In this document: positions 34,564 through 44,910 of the stretch, piece after piece
How positions within the stretch are numbered: position 1 is the stretch's first letter
How the letters are laid out: each line of letters begins with the position of its first letter
Assembly (NCBI RefSeq): GCF_011045015.1
Contig: NZ_JAAKZY010000016.1
Location: 20,476-84,475 of the forward strand
Direction: 5' to 3'
From: Streptomyces scabichelini
GTDB taxonomy: Bacteria > Actinomycetota > Actinomycetes > Streptomycetales > Streptomycetaceae
Length of the DNA stretch: 64,000 nt
Notes under the pieces: model-generated
The model's database searches: none
What the model was told of the DNA's origin: nothing
The model's input: the letters and a program-made list of their open reading frames with translations, nothing else
Program-made: the position numbers and the translations under genes

Positions 34564-35529
34564 ATGCGCTTCGCCACGTACGAACACCACGGCCGCCGCA
34601 GCGTCGCCACCGTCGAGGGCGACGGCACCCTCCACCCCTTCCCCGGCCGCGCCTCACTGCTCGACCTGCTCCGGGCGGGCCCCGCAGCCCTGCGCGAGGC
34701 GGGCAACGCCACGCGGGCCGAGCCGGACGGCCCGCATGTCTCGCAGGTGCGGCTGCTGCCGCCTCTCCAACCGCCGTCCGTACGGGACTTCGTCACCTTC
34801 GAGGAACACGTCGAGGGCGTACGACGCAGCATCGACCACACGGCCGGGGTCCCCGACGCCTGGTACGACGCGCCGACCTTCTACTTCACCAATCCGTACG
34901 CCGTCATCGGCGCCCACGACGACGTGCCCGTGCCGCCCGGCTCCTCGGTCCTGGACTTCGAACTCGAAGTCGCCGCCGTCATCGGCCGCGAGGGCCGCGA
35001 CCTGACACCCGAGCGGGCCCGCGACCACATCGTCGGCTACACGGTCTTCAACGACTGGTCCGCCCGTGACCTCCAATCCGCCGAGATGAAGGTGGGGTTG
35101 GGCCCCTGCAAGGGCAAGGACACCGCCGCCACCCTCGGCCCGTACCTGGTCACCGCCGACGAACTGGAGCCGTACCGGGACACGGACGGTTTCCTGCGGC
35201 TGGCGCTGACCGCCTCGGTGAACGGCGAGGTGGTCGGCAAGGATCTGCTGTCCAACATGAGCTGGACCTTCGAGGAGATGGTCGCCTACGCCTCGCGCGG
35301 CACATACGTCCGTCCCGGCGATGTGCTCGGCTCCGGCACCTGCGGCAACGGCGGCTGCCTGGCCGAGCTGTGGGGCGTACGCGGCCGCCAGGATCCGCCA
35401 CCGCTGAAGCCCGGCGACACCGTCACCCTCACCGTCGAGGGCATCGGCACCGTCTCCAACACCGTCGTGCCCGGCGCTGGACCGGTACCGGTCCCCCGGG
35501 CCCGCAAGCGTCCGCGGCTGCGCCCGTGA
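34564..35529 (+). CDS. Fumarylacetoacetate hydrolase-family protein (second)
   Basis: 321 residues from ATG 34564, 14 bp after the dioxygenase gene. The N-terminal domain is MRFATYEHHGRRSVATVEGDG. The catalytic domain follows: VRDFVTFEEHVEGVRRSI, GSSVLDFELEVAAVIGREGRD with the Glu ligands, HIVGYTVFNDWSARDLQ, and LLSNMSWTFEEMVAYASRGTYVRPGDVLGSGTCGNGGCLAELWG. The VFNDWSARD block is closer to fumarylpyruvate or acylpyruvate hydrolases than to the first FAH gene of the operon. It probably splits the ring-cleavage product. The next gene overlaps by GTGA. Confidence 0.92.
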   Translation: MRFATYEHHGRRSVATVEGDGTLHPFPGRASLLDLLRAGPAALREAGNATRAEPDGPHVSQVRLLPPLQPPSVRDFVTFEEHVEGVRRSIDHTAGVPDAWYDAPTFYFTNPYAVIGAHDDVPVPPGSSVLDFELEVAAVIGREGRDLTPERARDHIVGYTVFNDWSARDLQSAEMKVGLGPCKGKDTAATLGPYLVTADELEPYRDTDGFLRLALTASVNGEVVGKDLLSNMSWTFEEMVAYASRGTYVRPGDVLGSGTCGNGGCLAELWGVRGRQDPPPLKPGDTVTLTVEGIGTVSNTVVPGAGPVPVPRARKRPRLRP

Positions 35530-36278
35530 ACGGCGTGGCCGTGAACAGGCTGGACGGCAAGGTCGTGGTCGTCACCGGAGCCGCGCGTGGGCAGGGCGCG
35601 GCCGAGGCCGAGGCGCTGACCCGGGCGGGGGCGGTGGTCGTCGCCACCGATGTGACTCAGGCTCCGGGCTGTCTGCGCCTGGACGTCACCGACGCGAAGG
35701 AATGGGCGACGCTCGCCGAAGAGCTGCGCTGCCGGTACGGAGAGGTCCACGGCCTGGTCAACAACGCCGGCATCACCTGGCGCGCGCGGCTCCAGGAGGT
35801 CACGCCCGAGGACTTCGCCCGCGTCCATGCGGTCAACGTCACCGGCCCGCTCCTTGGCATCCAGCACCTTGCACCGTTGATGCCGCCGGGCTCGTCGATC
35901 GTCAACGTCGGCTCCTCCGCCGGGCTCACCGGGCACTACCCGGTCGCGTACACGGCCAGCAAGTGGGCGCTGCGCGGCCTGTCGAAGGCGGCCTGTGTCG
36001 AGCTGGGCCCGCGAGGCATCCGCGTGAACACCGTCCATCCCGGCTTCATCGAGACCGAGATGACCGCCTCCGCCGCGCCCGCTTTCCGCGAGGCGAACAT
36101 CCGCGAGACACCGCTGGCCCGCACCGGCACCGTCGACGAGATCACCCCGCTGGTGGTCTTCCTCCTCTCCGACGACGCCTCCTTCATCACCGGCGCCGAG
36201 ATCCCCGTCGACGGCGGCTTCACCGCACACGGCGGCACCAAGTCCATCTCCGACGCCCTGCGGTCGGCTTCCGACTGA
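35526..36278 (+). CDS. Short-chain dehydrogenase of the catabolic operon
   Basis: 250 residues from GTG 35526, overlapping the FAH stop. It is a classical SDR: cofactor loop VVVVTGAARGQGAAEAEAL (TGxxxGxG), acidic VVATDVTQ favouring NAD(H), GLVNNAGITW, catalytic Ser in IVNVGSSAGL, Tyr and Lys in YPVAYTASKWALRGLSKA, and VNTVHPGFIETEM. The AARGQG form is common in actinobacterial alcohol and hydroxysteroid-type dehydrogenases. Its step in the pathway is unknown. Confidence 0.92.
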   Translation: MNGVAVNRLDGKVVVVTGAARGQGAAEAEALTRAGAVVVATDVTQAPGCLRLDVTDAKEWATLAEELRCRYGEVHGLVNNAGITWRARLQEVTPEDFARVHAVNVTGPLLGIQHLAPLMPPGSSIVNVGSSAGLTGHYPVAYTASKWALRGLSKAACVELGPRGIRVNTVHPGFIETEMTASAAPAFREANIRETPLARTGTVDEITPLVVFLLSDDASFITGAEIPVDGGFTAHGGTKSISDALRSASD

Positions 36279-36312
36279 CCTCTGACTGACCTCCGGCTGA
36301 AAGGACCCATAC

Positions 36313-37091
<779 letters not shown>

Positions 37092-37095
<4 letters not shown>

Positions 37096-37727
37096 GCTGG
37101 ACTCGCGGCCAGATGGCCGCCCGCGCCGCCGCCGAGCTGACCGACGGCAGTTACGTCAACCTCGGCATCGGCCTGCCCACCCTCGTCCCGGGCCGCCTTC
37201 CGCCGGGAGTTCACGTCGTCCTGCACTCCGAGAACGGCATCCTCGGCACCGGTCCGTACCCCCGCGAGCACGAGGTCGACCCCGACCTCATCAACGCGGG
37301 CAAGGAAACCGTCACGGTCCTCCCTGGCGCCTCCTTCTTCGACTCCGCGCTCTCCTTCGGCATGATCCGCGGCGGCCACATCGACACCGCCGTCCTCGGC
37401 GCCATGCAGGTCTCCGCCACCGGCGACCTCGCCAACTGGATGATCCCCGGCAAGATGGTCAAGGGCATGGGCGGCGCCATGGACCTCGTCCACGGCGCCC
37501 AGCGCGTCATCGTCCTCATGGAACACACCGCCAAGGACGGCAGCCCCAAGATCCTCGACGAGTGCACCCTGCCCCTCACCGGCAAGGCCTGCGTCCACCG
37601 CGTCATCACCGACCTCGGCGTCATGGACGTCACCGACAATGGCCTGCTCCTCGTCGAGACCGCTCCCGGCGTCACGGCCGAGGCCATCACAGCGGTCACT
37701 GCCGCGAAGCTGCACACCGCCACCTGA
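37092..37727 (+). CDS. scoB: 3-oxoacid CoA-transferase subunit B
   Basis: 211 residues. The catalytic Glu lies in [13 protein letters not shown] (SENG motif, which forms the glutamyl-CoA thioester). [42 protein letters not shown], and [19 protein letters not shown] complete the beta-subunit pattern. It is the last intact gene of the ring-cleavage operon and would activate the final oxo-acid for thiolysis. No thiolase gene is in the window, so the last step must be encoded elsewhere. Confidence 0.93.
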
Positions 37728-37898
37728 GGCACGCCGCCCTGGCCGCGGCGCACAACCAGGGCAACCGGCTCACCACACAGGGTCAGGCCGTGCCGAGGCC
37801 GCGCAGGAAGGCGTCCGCGGCGAGGTCGGCCGCCTGCGGGGCATCCACTGCGCTCTGCGCCTCACGGCGAGCGCTGGCCTCGGGGTCCTTCTGCACCA

Positions 37899-38227
37899 TG
37901 CGGCGATACGTCACCCCGACCCTCTTCGCCGACGTCGACAACTCCATGCGCATCGCCCAGGAGGAGATCTTCGGCCCGGTCCTTGCTGTCATCGCCTACG
38001 ACTCCGAATACGGGCTCTCAGGCGGAATCTGGATCGCCGACCCCGAGCGGGCCCTGGCCGTCGCCCGCAAGCTGCGCACCGGAACCGTCACCGTCAACGG
38101 CTCGCCCATCAGCTTCGACGGCCCCTTCGGCGGCTACAAGGCCAGCGGCCTCGGCCGCGAATACGGCAAGGTCGGCCTCACCGGCTACGTCGAGCACAAG
38201 TCCATCACCCGGCTCCGGCAGCCGTAG
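37899..38227 (+). pseudogene. Aldehyde dehydrogenase C-terminal fragment
   Basis: An open frame from about 37899 encodes [31 protein letters not shown], then [23 protein letters not shown] and [27 protein letters not shown], the C-terminal third of an NAD-dependent ALDH. The EIFGPV and GGYKxSGxGRE blocks are typical. The cofactor domain and the catalytic Cys are absent. Its position right after the operon suggests a lost pathway step (for example a semialdehyde dehydrogenase). Confidence 0.75.
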
Positions 38228-38323
38228 CCGACCGAAGATGCGCGAACCTACCGGGCCGGCCCCCCACATTGCCGGCAGGCCGGCCCGGTACCCTCGCCGG
38301 CCTGATTCAGCCGTTCGTGAGGT

Positions 38324-38610
38324 GTGAGTACTCGGCCATGGAACGTGGACGACGAGTTGTGGGCGCTGATCGAGCCGCTGCCACCGGCCTGGCCGGAGAA
38401 GTCGCCGGGGCCACGGCCGGTGGCGGACCGGCTGTGTCTCCAGGGCATCCTGTACGTCCTCTGCAACACCGCATCCTGCTCGCCGAACTCAACGCGGCCG
38501 GCCGCCTCGACTGGTCGAGGGCGTGCGTGGACGGCTCCGACATCCGATCGAAAAAGGGCGCCCCTATACCGGTCCGTCGCCGGTCGACCGGCGGAAGACG
38601 GGGGCGCGGC
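38324..38610 (+). pseudogene. IS5-family transposase remnant
   Basis: From GTG 38324: STRPWNVDDELWALIEPLPPAWPEKSPGPRPVADRLCLQGILYVL, the N-terminus of an IS5 transposase. It then jumps, with a deletion, to LLAELNAAGRLDWSRACVDGSDIRSKKG in a second frame (first catalytic Asp) and YTGPSPVDRRKTGA in a third. The rest is missing; the remnant runs into the 3' end of the convergent gene. Confidence 0.75.
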
Positions 38611-39937
38611 GGCGTCGGTGGCGGCGCACCAGTGCGGGCAGCCACGGCACGGCACCGAGCACGGACAGGAGCGACAGCAGCGGGATACGCCACCAGGCCG
38701 AGAGCTGCGACGGTGGCGGAGGTTGCTCCTTGGCCACCCAGGGCCGTGCGGTCTTCGACCATGCCAGGAACGCGTCACCGACCGGGACCAGGCCCAAGGC
38801 GTACCGCTTGGTCCAAGGGGTGTGGACCGGCAGGCCGGCCAGCTCGCTGACGCCTGCCAGCGCGGCGGCGAGAGGGGCGTCGCCGTGGACCTGGGCCGCG
38901 CCGATGGTGACCACGCTCGCCGACAGGCTCACGCCGAGCGGGAGCGGGCCGGAGTCCACGTCGGCCGGGCCGTCCATGCCGTCGGGGTACTCCCGCACGG
39001 CCGGCCCGAGGCCGAGAGGCGAGGCGATGTACCGATCGCGGAAGCGCAGGTATTGCTGACGGGCGAAGACCGGGTCGATGTCGATCAGGAAGCGCTGGAT
39101 GAGGCTCTGCGAGGTGCCCCTGGCCACCTCGATCGGGTCGCCGGTGTCCGGGGCGGCCCGGTGCGGGAGCAGTCCGGTGCGCGGGTCGAGCCGCTCGCGC
39201 ACCTCGCGCAGCCACCGCTGGACGGTTTCGGTGAACCGGTCGGGCAGCAGGGTGTCGTGCAGCCGCAGCGATGCGATCGCCACGGTCGAGTCGACCGGCC
39301 ACGCCTGACCGGGGTACGCCTCCAGATACGGCGACCGCGAGGCGTCGAAAGCCGCGCCGAGCGCGGCCGAGTCACGGGTGAACCGCCGTACCTCGGCCGG
39401 ATCGCGCTGCCCGGCCGGTTGCAGGCTCAGCACCCCGCCGCGCAGCCAGTTGCTCCAGCCGCGGTGGAAAACGCCGTACGGCGGGTTGAGGCTCGGGCTG
39501 AACGGGGCACGGCCGGACGGAGAGTCCAGCTGCTCCAGCGCCGACCGTGCCTCGCGCAGTGCCGTCGAGCGCTTGCCGACCGGTTCGCGCATCCCGATCT
39601 CGACCCAGCTCAGACCGTAGAGCGCGTGCAGGAAGAAGTAGCCCTCGGGAAACATCCCCTGCGCCTCGTCGCCGGCCCCGTCGTCCAGCGCCTCACGCAG
39701 GAACGCCAGCTGCTGCCGGACCCCGGGCGGCTCGCCGTCCGTGCCCGCGGTGGCGGGCACGACCAGCCGCACCGCGCCCAGCAGGGCACAGATGCTGACC
39801 AGCACCGCGACCAGCCGACGCGACCAGCGCAGCACCCGACGCCCTGCCGACGGCGGCGAGAGACGGCCGCCGCTACGACCCGCCTCGACCTCCGCGCCGG
39901 GACCGGTGTCAGCACCGGCCTCGGTACCGATCTTCAC
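38564..39937 (-). CDS. Membrane-anchored alpha/alpha-barrel-like protein
   Basis: 457 residues. A polar N-terminal tail of about 35 residues precedes one membrane span (LVAVLVSICALLGAVRLVVPA). The long extracytoplasmic domain that follows has helical motifs (FLHALYGLSWVEIGMREP, VFHRGWSNWLRGGVLSLQPA, FAASRSPYLEAYPGQAWPVDS-like) similar to alpha/alpha-toroid proteins. A second span lies near the C-terminus (IPLLSLLSVLGAVPWLPALV). Catalytic residues cannot be assigned. The last about 10 residues (FRRSTGDGPV) are encoded antisense to the IS5 remnant, so the natural C-terminus was replaced. Function unknown. Confidence 0.75.
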   Translation of the reverse strand: MKIGTEAGADTGPGAEVEAGRSGGRLSPPSAGRRVLRWSRRLVAVLVSICALLGAVRLVVPATAGTDGEPPGVRQQLAFLREALDDGAGDEAQGMFPEGYFFLHALYGLSWVEIGMREPVGKRSTALREARSALEQLDSPSGRAPFSPSLNPPYGVFHRGWSNWLRGGVLSLQPAGQRDPAEVRRFTRDSAALGAAFDASRSPYLEAYPGQAWPVDSTVAIASLRLHDTLLPDRFTETVQRWLREVRERLDPRTGLLPHRAAPDTGDPIEVARGTSQSLIQRFLIDIDPVFARQQYLRFRDRYIASPLGLGPAVREYPDGMDGPADVDSGPLPLGVSLSASVVTIGAAQVHGDAPLAAALAGVSELAGLPVHTPWTKRYALGLVPVGDAFLAWSKTARPWVAKEQPPPPSQLSAWWRIPLLSLLSVLGAVPWLPALVRRHRRRRAPVFRRSTGDGPV

Positions 39938-40124
39938 CCCATGACTCCCTCGTCGTCATCCGGCAGTGCCACTGCCCTGCACGATGCGAGTTCCGGCAAC
40001 GAGGTTCACTCCATGTCCTGCGACAGCTGGGGGCGGCGTCTTCGCCATCGTCGTGCACCTGGCCCGCCGCCCGGTCCCGCTTCTCCTGGAGAGAGACGGA
40101 GAGCCCCGTGCGAATGAGCGACAT

Positions 40125-40481
40125 TCAGCGTTGCGAGATCAGAACGCCATGGCCCGCCGTCACGGGGACGACCTGCTCGGCCGACGGCGCCTCGGCCTTC
40201 ACCGGCGTCCAGAAGTCCGACAGCGTCATCGTCGCCATGGCCTTCATACCGCCGAAGCAGGACAGCCGGGCCTGGACGGCGCGCCCCTTCCCGTCGACCC
40301 ACACGTCCGCGTAGACGGGCATGTCGTCACCCAGCTTCTCGCGCAGGTCGTCCAGTCCCTGTTCGTCGTTCGTCTGTGTCGTCATGCGGAGCGTCGCGGT
40401 GGCCTGGTCGATCGTGCCCCGGTAGTGCACCGCAGGGGCGTCGTTCACCTGCTCCTTGCTCTCGTTCGACACCTGCCGCAT
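40125..40481 (-). pseudogene. Lipoprotein (LolA/LppX-like) C-terminal remnant
   Basis: The frame encodes ESKEQVNDAPAVHYRGTIDQ, then DDMPVYADVWVDGKGRAVQARLS, and TMTLSDFWTPVKAEAPSAEQVVPV. This is the C-terminal half of a Streptomyces outer lipoprotein type (THYRGT...VDVWVDGxGxxxK...SDYGxPVxVxAP). The signal peptide and N-terminal half are missing, and the upstream sequence is unrelated. Confidence 0.55.
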
Positions 40482-40489
40482 CGCCTTCG

Positions 40490-41182
40490 TCTGGCGGAGC
40501 CACGATCCAGCGGGGATCCAGCAGCGGGAGCGGAACGTCCGGCCGGGGTGGCCACGCGCGGCCAAACGGCCCGCGATACAACTCGACACCGAGAGATCCG
40601 TCGCCCGACGGACATCTCAAGGCCCGGTACGCGGCCCCGACCTCGGCGCTTGGAGCTCTTCCTCCCAACGGCGGGCCGCTCGCCAGGACTTGTCCGGTCG
40701 ATCAAAGTCTCGGCCGCGCCGGGATGTGAGTCGCCCGGCCCCAGCGGTCGGCCTGCTGACCACGGACAGGTCTTACTCCGCGGTGCCGAGGCGTGCGTCG
40801 AGCGTGGTCCGCACCGCTCACATGTCAGGAATCCTGAGAAAGAATTAACGCCTGCTGAGCGGACCTCGTCAAGGCCGCCGCGGCAACTTCTCTGCCCCCC
40901 AGAGGCGCCGGGCGGCCGGCACCCGAAGAGCGCGTCCGATACGTCTCGGCAACACCCTTGTCATCCGGAGTCGGCGCGTGCATCATCGTGGCCATCATCA
41001 GGGTTCCTGATATCGGGCATGCTGCCCGGCCCTACCGGGACGCGAAGGAACCCGCCACCGCTTTCCGCTGCCGGCTCTGGCTCACCCCAGCGGCTTCAGC
41101 CGCCCCTTCCCGCTTCCCCAGCAGCTTCCTCAGCAGCTTCACCACCCCCCGTTCCGCTCCCTCGACGTGCCCGGAGGCATTC
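40490..41182. other. About 690 bases without a recognised gene
   Basis: It contains only Arg/Pro-rich shadow frames. It must hold the promoter of the ABC importer operon near its right end. Several aagcttctc/cagcagcttc-type short repeats occur at 41120-41145 (cagcagcttcctcagcagcttc is a 10-11-base direct duplication). Confidence 0.35.
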
Positions 41183-42514
41183 ATGAGCGCACCCATGAAC
41201 ACACCCGCGAACGGCAATTTGTCCCGAAGATCCATTCTCCGGGGGACGGCCGGAGCCGCCGGGCTGTTCACCGCAGGCGGTCTGCTGACCGCCTGCGGCG
41301 GCATCAAGGAGTCCTCGGCGCAGACCGACGCGGTGCTTCGAATCGGCTACGTCTCGCCCAGCACGGGCCCGGCCGCCGGCTTCGGCGAGGCGAACGCATT
41401 CCTGATGAAGAAGCTGCGCACCACCTTCGAAAAGGACGGGCTGCGGATCGGCGGCAAGAAGTACTCCGTCAAGATCATCGACCGCGACAGTCAGTCGAAT
41501 CCGCAGACCGCCGCGCAGGTCGCGGCCGACCTGATCAACAGCGAGAAGATCGATCTGATGCTCGTCACCTCCACGCCGGAGACGGTCAACCCCGTCGCCG
41601 ACGCGTGCGAGGCGGCCAAGATCCCGTGTCTGTCGACCGCCGTGCCGTGGGAGGCGTGGTACTTCGGCCGCGGCGCCACCCCCGAGAAGCCCTTCACGTA
41701 CACGTACCACTTCTTCATAGGCGTCGCGGAACTCCATGCCGCGTACACCTCCCTGTGGACGAAGGGCGGGGTGGAGACCAACCGGCGGGTCGGCGTCATG
41801 TGGCCCAACGACCCCGACGGCAAGGCGATCCGGCAGGGGCTCGGGCCGCAGCTCAAGAAGAGCGGGTTCACCATCGTCGACCCGGGGGCGTACGAGGACG
41901 GGACGAACGACTACTCGGCGCAGATCGCGGCGTTCAAGAAGGCGGACGCGGAGATCTTCAACACCTTCCCGCTGCCGCCCGACTTCGCCACCTTCTGGAA
42001 GCAGGCCAGGCAGCAGGGATACCGGCCGCGCATCGCGAGCATTGCCAAGACCGGTCTCCTGCCCTCCCAGATCGAGGCGCTCGGCTCGCTCGGACACGGA
42101 CTCAGCGCCGGCTTCTGGTGGTCGCCCGAGTTCCCGTTCACCTCCACCCTCACCGACCAGACCGCCCGGCAACTGGCCGACGACTACGAGAAGTCGACGG
42201 GCAAGCAGTGGACCCAGGTCATCGGGTCGAACATGGCTCTCTTCGAGGTCGCGGTCCACGCACTGAAGGCGACCTCCGACCCCAAGGACCGGGGGGAGCT
42301 CGCGGCCGCCCTCGGCAAGGCCAAGCTGACCACCGTCGCCGGTCCGCTGGACTTCACGTCCGGGCCGGTGAAGAACGTGTCCACGGAGCCGCTGGTCATG
42401 GGGCAGTGGCGCAAGGCCACGGGCGGCAGCAAGTTCGCCGTCGAGCCGGTCATCGTCGACAACGGCGCCTTCCGCGACATCCCGCTCGGAGGCGAACTTG
42501 AGCCCCTCCGCTGA
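41183..42514 (+). CDS. ABC importer substrate-binding lipoprotein (branched-chain-amino-acid type)
   Basis: 443 residues from ATG 41183 (CGGAGG upstream). The export signal combines a twin-arginine start (LSRRSILRG) with a lipobox LTAC (Cys at residue 38), so it is probably a Tat lipoprotein. The mature part is a Leu/Ile/Val-binding-protein type I fold: VLRIGYVSPSTGPAAGFGEAN at the start, SAQIAAFKKADAEIF in the middle, and NMALFEVAVHALKATSD near the end. In catabolic clusters these proteins often bind aromatic acids rather than amino acids. It is the first gene of a five-gene transport operon. Confidence 0.92.
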   Translation: MSAPMNTPANGNLSRRSILRGTAGAAGLFTAGGLLTACGGIKESSAQTDAVLRIGYVSPSTGPAAGFGEANAFLMKKLRTTFEKDGLRIGGKKYSVKIIDRDSQSNPQTAAQVAADLINSEKIDLMLVTSTPETVNPVADACEAAKIPCLSTAVPWEAWYFGRGATPEKPFTYTYHFFIGVAELHAAYTSLWTKGGVETNRRVGVMWPNDPDGKAIRQGLGPQLKKSGFTIVDPGAYEDGTNDYSAQIAAFKKADAEIFNTFPLPPDFATFWKQARQQGYRPRIASIAKTGLLPSQIEALGSLGHGLSAGFWWSPEFPFTSTLTDQTARQLADDYEKSTGKQWTQVIGSNMALFEVAVHALKATSDPKDRGELAAALGKAKLTTVAGPLDFTSGPVKNVSTEPLVMGQWRKATGGSKFAVEPVIVDNGAFRDIPLGGELEPLR

Positions 42515-43289
42515 GCCGGTGACCGACACCATGGGGACAGGGGAGGCCGCCGCGGCGGCCGCTCCGGCCCCGCCGGTGCTCGTGGCGAACGGCATTCACC
42601 GACGCTTCGGCAGCCTGGTCGTCCTCGAAGGCATCGACCTCACCCTCGCCCCCGGCGAAGCCCTGGGCATCGTCGGCCCGAACGGCGCCGGAAAGACGAC
42701 CCTGCTCGACATCCTCTCCGGGGCCCAGGCCCCCTCCGAGGGCAGCGTCACCTTCCAGGGGCAGGACGTGACCCGCTGGAAGGTCGACCGCCGCTGCCGC
42801 AGCGGCATCGGGCGCTCCCATCAGGTGCCGCGCCCCTTCACCGGCATGACGGCCTACGAGAACGTACTGGTCGCGTCGGTGCAGGGCGGTTCGCACCGGC
42901 GCCGGGCCGCGCAGCAGCACGCACTCGGCGTACTCGAGCGCTGCGGCATGCTCGGCCAGGCCAACCGGCCCGCGGCCGCGCTCACCCTGCTGGAGCGCAA
43001 GCGGCTTGAGATGGCGCGGGCGCTGGCGACCGATCCGCAGGTGCTGCTCCTTGACGAGATCGCGGGTGGTCTCACCGACGCCGAGACGGACGAACTGATC
43101 GCCACCATCGAGCAGTTGCGCGCCGACGGCATCGCCATCGTCTGGATCGAGCACGTCATCCACGCGCTTCTGCGGGTGATCGACCGGCTGGTCTGTCTCG
43201 CGCAGGGCCGGGTCCTGGCCGAGGGCGAACCGGACGCCGTCATGTCCGATCCCCGGGTCGTCGAGGCCTACCTCGGGAGCGCGGCATGA
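42498..43289 (+). CDS. ABC importer ATPase (LivG type)
   Basis: 263 residues from TTG 42498, supported by GGAGG five bases before; the gene overlaps the upstream stop by 17 bases. A GTG at 42519 is an alternative. Walker A GIVGPNGAGKTTLLDIL, Q-loop region, LivG-type SHQVPRPFTGMTAYENVLVA, signature LTLLERKRLEMARAL (degenerate LSGGQ, as usual in LivG), Walker B VLLLDEIAGGLTDAET and switch His in VWIEHVIHAL. It powers transport with the LivF-type partner. Confidence 0.94.
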   Translation: MSPSAEPVTDTMGTGEAAAAAAPAPPVLVANGIHRRFGSLVVLEGIDLTLAPGEALGIVGPNGAGKTTLLDILSGAQAPSEGSVTFQGQDVTRWKVDRRCRSGIGRSHQVPRPFTGMTAYENVLVASVQGGSHRRRAAQQHALGVLERCGMLGQANRPAAALTLLERKRLEMARALATDPQVLLLDEIAGGLTDAETDELIATIEQLRADGIAIVWIEHVIHALLRVIDRLVCLAQGRVLAEGEPDAVMSDPRVVEAYLGSAA

Positions 43290-44041
43290 GTCTGCTGTCG
43301 GTCGAGAATCTCGAAGTACGGCACGGTCTGCTGCGCGCCGTCCGCGACGTCTCCTTCGCCGTGGACGAGGGCGAGGTCGTGGCGGTGGTCGGGGCCAACG
43401 GTGCCGGAAAGTCCACCCTGATGCGGGCCGTCGCCGGAGCACACCAGCCGGCCGAGGGCCGTATCGGCCTGGACGGTGTGGATGTGACGGACCGGCGGGC
43501 CCACGACCGTGTCGCGGCCGGGATCGCGCTGGTCCCGGAGGGGAGGCGGCTCTTCGCCGACCTCACCGTGGAGGAGAACCTGCTCGTCGCGTCCCGGGTA
43601 CGGCGTCCCGGACCCTGGGACCTGGCAGCCGTCGTGGCCGCCTTCCCACTGCTCGACGGGCTGCTGAAGCGACGCGCCGGCAACCTGTCGGGCGGCGAGC
43701 AGCAGGCCGTGGCCATCGGCAGGGCGCTGATGACCAATCCCCGGCTGCTGCTGCTCGACGAGGTCTCGCTGGGCCTCGCGCCCATCGTGATCGACAGCCT
43801 CTACGACTCGCTCGGCACGATCCTCTCCGGCGGTACGACGGTGCTGCTGGTGGAGCAGGACCTCGGCCGCGCCCTGGGGGTGGCCCGGCGCGTGCTGTGC
43901 ATGCTCGAAGGCCGCGTCGTCCTGGACGAACCCGCAGACGACGTCACCCGCGAACAGGTCGTCGAGGCGTACTTCGGACTCAGCCGGGCGGCGGCACCAG
44001 ACGGCGCCACGGCCGCAACCGTGCAGGAGGAGCCGGCATGA
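43286..44041 (+). CDS. ABC importer ATPase (LivF type)
   Basis: 251 residues, with the ATG overlapping the previous stop (ATGA). Walker A VVGANGAGKSTLMRAV, VPEGRRLFADLTVEENLLV (the LivF-characteristic EGRxxF-x-LTVxENL), signature NLSGGEQQAVAIGRALM, Walker B LLLLDEVSLGLAPIV, and the switch region VLLVEQD. It pairs with the LivG-type ATPase on the cytoplasmic face of the permeases. Confidence 0.95.
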   Translation: MSLLSVENLEVRHGLLRAVRDVSFAVDEGEVVAVVGANGAGKSTLMRAVAGAHQPAEGRIGLDGVDVTDRRAHDRVAAGIALVPEGRRLFADLTVEENLLVASRVRRPGPWDLAAVVAAFPLLDGLLKRRAGNLSGGEQQAVAIGRALMTNPRLLLLDEVSLGLAPIVIDSLYDSLGTILSGGTTVLLVEQDLGRALGVARRVLCMLEGRVVLDEPADDVTREQVVEAYFGLSRAAAPDGATAATVQEEPA

Positions 44042-44910
44042 ACTGGATCAACGCCATCGTGCAGGGCGTCATGCTCGGCGGTGTCTACGCGCTCTTCGCC
44101 TGTGGCCTTTCCCTGATGTTCGGCGTCATGCGGACCGTCAACCTGAGCCACGGCGACCTCGCGGTCCTCGGCGCGTTCCTGGTCGCGGTGCTGGCCGCCG
44201 CCGTCGGCATCAGCCCGTTCTTCGCGGTACTGCTCGTCCTGCCCGTGATGGGCCTGGTCGGAGTGGCGTTGCAGCGGGGCATCCTCAGCAAGGCGCTGCG
44301 CACCGGCGAGATGTCGTCGATGCTGGCCACCTTCGGTCTCGCGATCGTGCTGCAGAACGTACTGCTGGAGATCTTCAGCGCCGACTCCCGCTCCCTGGAC
44401 GTCGGTTCGCTGTCCACGGCCGGCCTCCAGCTCGGGTCGTCGGTGAGCATCCCGTATCTCGGCCTGCTCACCGTGGCGGTGGCGGTCGTGCTGCTCGGCG
44501 GGCTGCAACTGCTGCTGGCCCGTACGGGCATCGGCCGGGCGATCCGCGCCACCGCCGCCGACGCGGACACCGCCGAGCTGGTCGGGGTCGACAGCCGCCG
44601 GGTGTACGCCTGGGCCGCCGCCATCGCCGTTGCCACCGCCGGTCTCGCGGGAGCGTTCTTCGCGATGCGGTCGTCGTTCAGCCCGTCCATGGGGCCGACC
44701 CAGCTGCTGTTCGCCTTCGAGGTCGTCGTGATCGGAGGGCTCGGTTCCCTGTGGGGGACGCTCGTCGGAGGCATGGTCCTCGGCGTCGCCCAGACGGTCG
44801 GCGCGCAGGTGGATCCGCGCTTCTCCATCGTCGCCGGACACGCGGTGTTCCTCGCGGTCCTGGCCTTCCGCCCGCAGGGACTGCTCGGCATGAGAAGGAG
44901 CCGCACATGA
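44038..44910 (+). CDS. ABC importer permease (LivH type)
   Basis: 290 residues from ATG 44038, overlapping the upstream stop. About eight membrane spans are present. The N-terminus IVQGVMLGGVYALFACGLSLMFGVMRTVNLSHGDLAVLGAF is diagnostic for LivH. The cytoplasmic coupling loop GRAIRATAADADTAELVGVDSRRVYAWAAA carries the EAA-like contact, followed by VVIGGLGSLWGTLVGGMVLG. It forms the channel together with the LivM-type protein encoded next. Confidence 0.95.
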   Translation: MNWINAIVQGVMLGGVYALFACGLSLMFGVMRTVNLSHGDLAVLGAFLVAVLAAAVGISPFFAVLLVLPVMGLVGVALQRGILSKALRTGEMSSMLATFGLAIVLQNVLLEIFSADSRSLDVGSLSTAGLQLGSSVSIPYLGLLTVAVAVVLLGGLQLLLARTGIGRAIRATAADADTAELVGVDSRRVYAWAAAIAVATAGLAGAFFAMRSSFSPSMGPTQLLFAFEVVVIGGLGSLWGTLVGGMVLGVAQTVGAQVDPRFSIVAGHAVFLAVLAFRPQGLLGMRRSRT

